The position numbers and the translations under genes were made by a program. A stretch of 64,000 nt of DNA from Poriferisodalis sp965204125 (GTDB taxonomy: Bacteria; Actinomycetota; Acidimicrobiia; Acidimicrobiales; Poriferisodalaceae), in contig NZ_OZ241968.1 in assembly GCF_965204125.1 (NCBI RefSeq), forward strand, positions 2,852,001 through 2,916,000, in the 5' to 3' direction. Below are positions 62,656 to 64,000 of the stretch, in pieces (positions within the stretch are counted from its first letter, which is position 1; each line of letters starts with the position of its first letter). Under the pieces are notes generated by a model that made no database searches, had not been told where the DNA came from, and saw nothing but the letters and a program-made list of their open reading frames with translations.

Positions 62656-62725
62656 GCCGGGTGGGGATCGAACCCACGACCCAGCGATTATGAGTCGCCT
62701 GCTCTGACCACTGAGCTACCGGCCC
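62653..62725 (-). tRNA. tRNA with CAT anticodon (Met or lysidine Ile2)
   Basis: A 73-base cloverleaf: acceptor GGGCCGG/CCGGCCC, D arm GCTC-GAGC, anticodon stem GGCGA/TCGCT with loop CTCATAA, T arm GTGGG-TTCGATC-CCCAC, discriminator A, no CCA. The D-arm and anticodon region closely resembles E. coli tRNA-Ile2 as I remember it, so isoleucine identity by lysidine modification is a real possibility. It is not an initiator: the GGG/CCC anticodon-stem pairs are absent. Confidence 0.9.
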
Positions 62726-62731
62726 GGTCGC

Positions 62732-62737
62732 ACCGTA
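62732..62737 (-). promoter_or_regulatory. -10 hexamer of the CAT-anticodon tRNA
   Basis: TACGGT on the minus strand ends six bases before the mature 5' end, so the transcript may begin at or next to it. Confidence 0.45.
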
Positions 62738-62773
62738 CCGGCCCAGCGAGTGAGTCGGTCGCGAGCCAAACGA

Positions 62774-62808
62774 GGCCCTGAACCGAGAACAGGACCCGGT
62801 TCAGAGCC
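62774..62808. terminator. hairpin upstream of the substrate-binding protein gene
   Basis: GGCCCTGAACCG pairs with CGGTTCAGAGCC with one mismatch around an 11-base loop. It lies between the tRNA promoter and the lipoprotein gene, so it could be a boundary hairpin or part of the gene's leader. No T-tract. Confidence 0.3.
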
Positions 62809-62874
62809 CCACAGCAGGGCTAGTAGGTTTCGCGCAAAGCGCCGCGGTGGCGCCATTGGGGAGGAGCATCCACG

Positions 62875-64000
62875 ATGCACACAGGTCACTCGCGGCGCCA
62901 CGCCGATCAACTCATGAGCGGGCGCCGCCGAGGGTCCCGGCGCTCGTTCGGCATTCGGCTGGGCGTGGTGCTTGCCGCCTTCGCCCTGATCGCGGTCGCC
63001 TGCGGCGGCACAGATGACGGCGACGGCGACGGCGACGGTGCGGCGCCGGCGGAGCCGGACACCACCGAGGCTGCCGTGGAAGCACCCTCCACCACACTGT
63101 CTGAGCAGGAAGAAGAGGTAGTCGAGGCCCGCGAGGCTGGCGAAGCCACGGGCGAGGACGTCCGTGAGACCGAGACCGGCCCGGTCCACGGGGGCAAGCT
63201 TGTGTACGGCATCGAGGCCGACTCGGCCAACCCGTTCGTCCACTACGCCACGTCGTGTGCCATCAGCTGCCGCATGATCTTCCGTGCCATCACCGACTCG
63301 CTGTACATCACCGATGCCGACGGCGAGATCGTGCCTCTGCTGGTGGAGTCGGAGGAGCACAGCGACGACTACATGACTTGGACGGTGACGATCCGCGACG
63401 GCATCAAGTTCCACGACGGCACCCCGCTGACCGGCGAGGCCGTGGCCTACAACATCAACCTCTGCCGCCTCAGTCAGCTCACCGGCCCGGCGTTCTTGGG
63501 CATCGACAGCGTTACCGGCGAAGGCCAGACGGTGACGGTCACGGCCAGCCCCGGCCAGCCTCTGGCGACCGGCGTCGGCCCGGCAGGCCGTGCCGAAGTC
63601 TGCGGCCAGATGTTCAGCCCGGCATGGATGGAAACGCTGCCCAACAACCCGCTGTATGTTTCGCCGGCATCGCCGCTGCCTGAGGCCGCTCGCGAGGCTG
63701 CCCTCGCGGCCGCCACCGGCGACCCCTCGGCGCCGGTCGGGCTGGGTGCCTTCAAGTTCGTCAGCTACACGCCGGGCAACGGCAACAGCTTCATCGCCGA
63801 GCGCAACCCCGACTACTGGCGTGGTGAGAACGGCATCACGGGCGAGAACCTGCCGTACCTGGACGAGATCGAGTTCGTGGTGGCCGTGGACATCCAGGGC
63901 CGTTCGAACGGTCTGAAAGCCGGCCAGTTCGACATCATCCACACGGCGAACGCCGATGAGATCGCCAAGTACGAGGGCGACGAGGACTTCGTGCTGCTGC
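62875..64000 (+). CDS. ABC transporter substrate-binding lipoprotein, family 5 (partial)
   Basis: The first 375 codons of an oligopeptide/nickel-type (SBP_bac_5) binding protein; the C terminus lies beyond the window. An Arg-rich n-region is followed by LGVVLAAFALIAVACGGT, a lipobox with the lipidated Cys near residue 43, then an acidic Asp/Gly linker. GGKLVYGIEADSANPF near residue 105 begins the domain; FHDGTPLTGEAVAYNI and ERNPDYWRGENG are family motifs. GGAGGA lies nine bases before the ATG. It probably feeds a Dpp/Opp-type transporter encoded downstream. Confidence 0.88.
   Translation, partial: MHTGHSRRHADQLMSGRRRGSRRSFGIRLGVVLAAFALIAVACGGTDDGDGDGDGAAPAEPDTTEAAVEAPSTTLSEQEEEVVEAREAGEATGEDVRETETGPVHGGKLVYGIEADSANPFVHYATSCAISCRMIFRAITDSLYITDADGEIVPLLVESEEHSDDYMTWTVTIRDGIKFHDGTPLTGEAVAYNINLCRLSQLTGPAFLGIDSVTGEGQTVTVTASPGQPLATGVGPAGRAEVCGQMFSPAWMETLPNNPLYVSPASPLPEAAREAALAAATGDPSAPVGLGAFKFVSYTPGNGNSFIAERNPDYWRGENGITGENLPYLDEIEFVVAVDIQGRSNGLKAGQFDIIHTANADEIAKYEGDEDFVLL

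Overview
The window is chromosomal DNA of a high-GC actinobacterium. The GC-rich third codon positions, frequent GTG starts, F420-type luciferase-like oxidoreductase, BldD-like and LexA regulators, class II ribonucleotide reductase, actinobacterial-type ferrochelatase with terminal cysteines, and many acyl-CoA and CoA-transferase genes fit Actinomycetota. The gene content is most like Acidimicrobiia; that placement is an inference. Genes are tightly packed, with no gene-free stretch longer than about 240 bp and no prophage, insertion sequence, rRNA or CRISPR array.

Layout. 1-9217: accessory metabolism (partial CoA transferase, polysaccharide deacetylase, HisC-like aminotransferase, aromatic decarboxylase, phosphotransferase, uracil-DNA glycosylase, DUF1330 protein, an NCS2 permease with an extra ATPase-like tail, a VOC protein). 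9264-18720: an acyl-CoA and carboxylic-acid block (two-domain CoA transferase coupled to a Kef antiporter, flavin monooxygenase, acyl-CoA dehydrogenase, SnoaL-like protein, CoA transferase coupled to enoyl-CoA hydratase). 18832-23652: PP2C phosphatase, tRNA-Ala, flavin-fold protein, LLM oxidoreductase, second phosphotransferase, MFS transporter. 23663-33205: a conserved housekeeping run comEA-comEC-holA, rpsT (opposite strand), lepA-hrcA-dnaJ-bldD-like-hemW. 33211-38411: a complete-looking minus-strand Tad/Flp pilus operon, faced across an AT-rich gap by a small helix-turn-helix regulator and a CPBP protease. 39866-46879: cysS, nudC, lexA, a RibD-type reductase and the B12-dependent ribonucleotide reductase. 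46900-49203: an MFS transporter fused to ferrochelatase. 49330-62431: DUF3039, phoH-ybeY-corC-era, dinG, uppS-recO, glyQS, a half-length pyruvate phosphate dikinase and dnaG. 62458-62725: two tRNA genes. 62875-end: a partial oligopeptide-type substrate-binding lipoprotein.

Regulatory grammar. A TANNNT hexamer ending 6-9 nt before the start codon recurs at many genes on both strands, implying widespread leaderless transcription. LexA-type GAAC-N4-GTTC sites precede lexA, and two DnaA-box sequences precede the ribonucleotide reductase. Downstream of lexA lies a periodic array of five palindromes, the most unusual non-coding structure here.

Main points for a second look: the lexA-nudC palindrome array, the MFS-ferrochelatase fusion, the DnaA boxes at nrdJ, the NCS2-ATPase-like fusion, the ComEC protein without a recognisable lactamase active site, and overlapping divergent -10 elements between rpsT and lepA.
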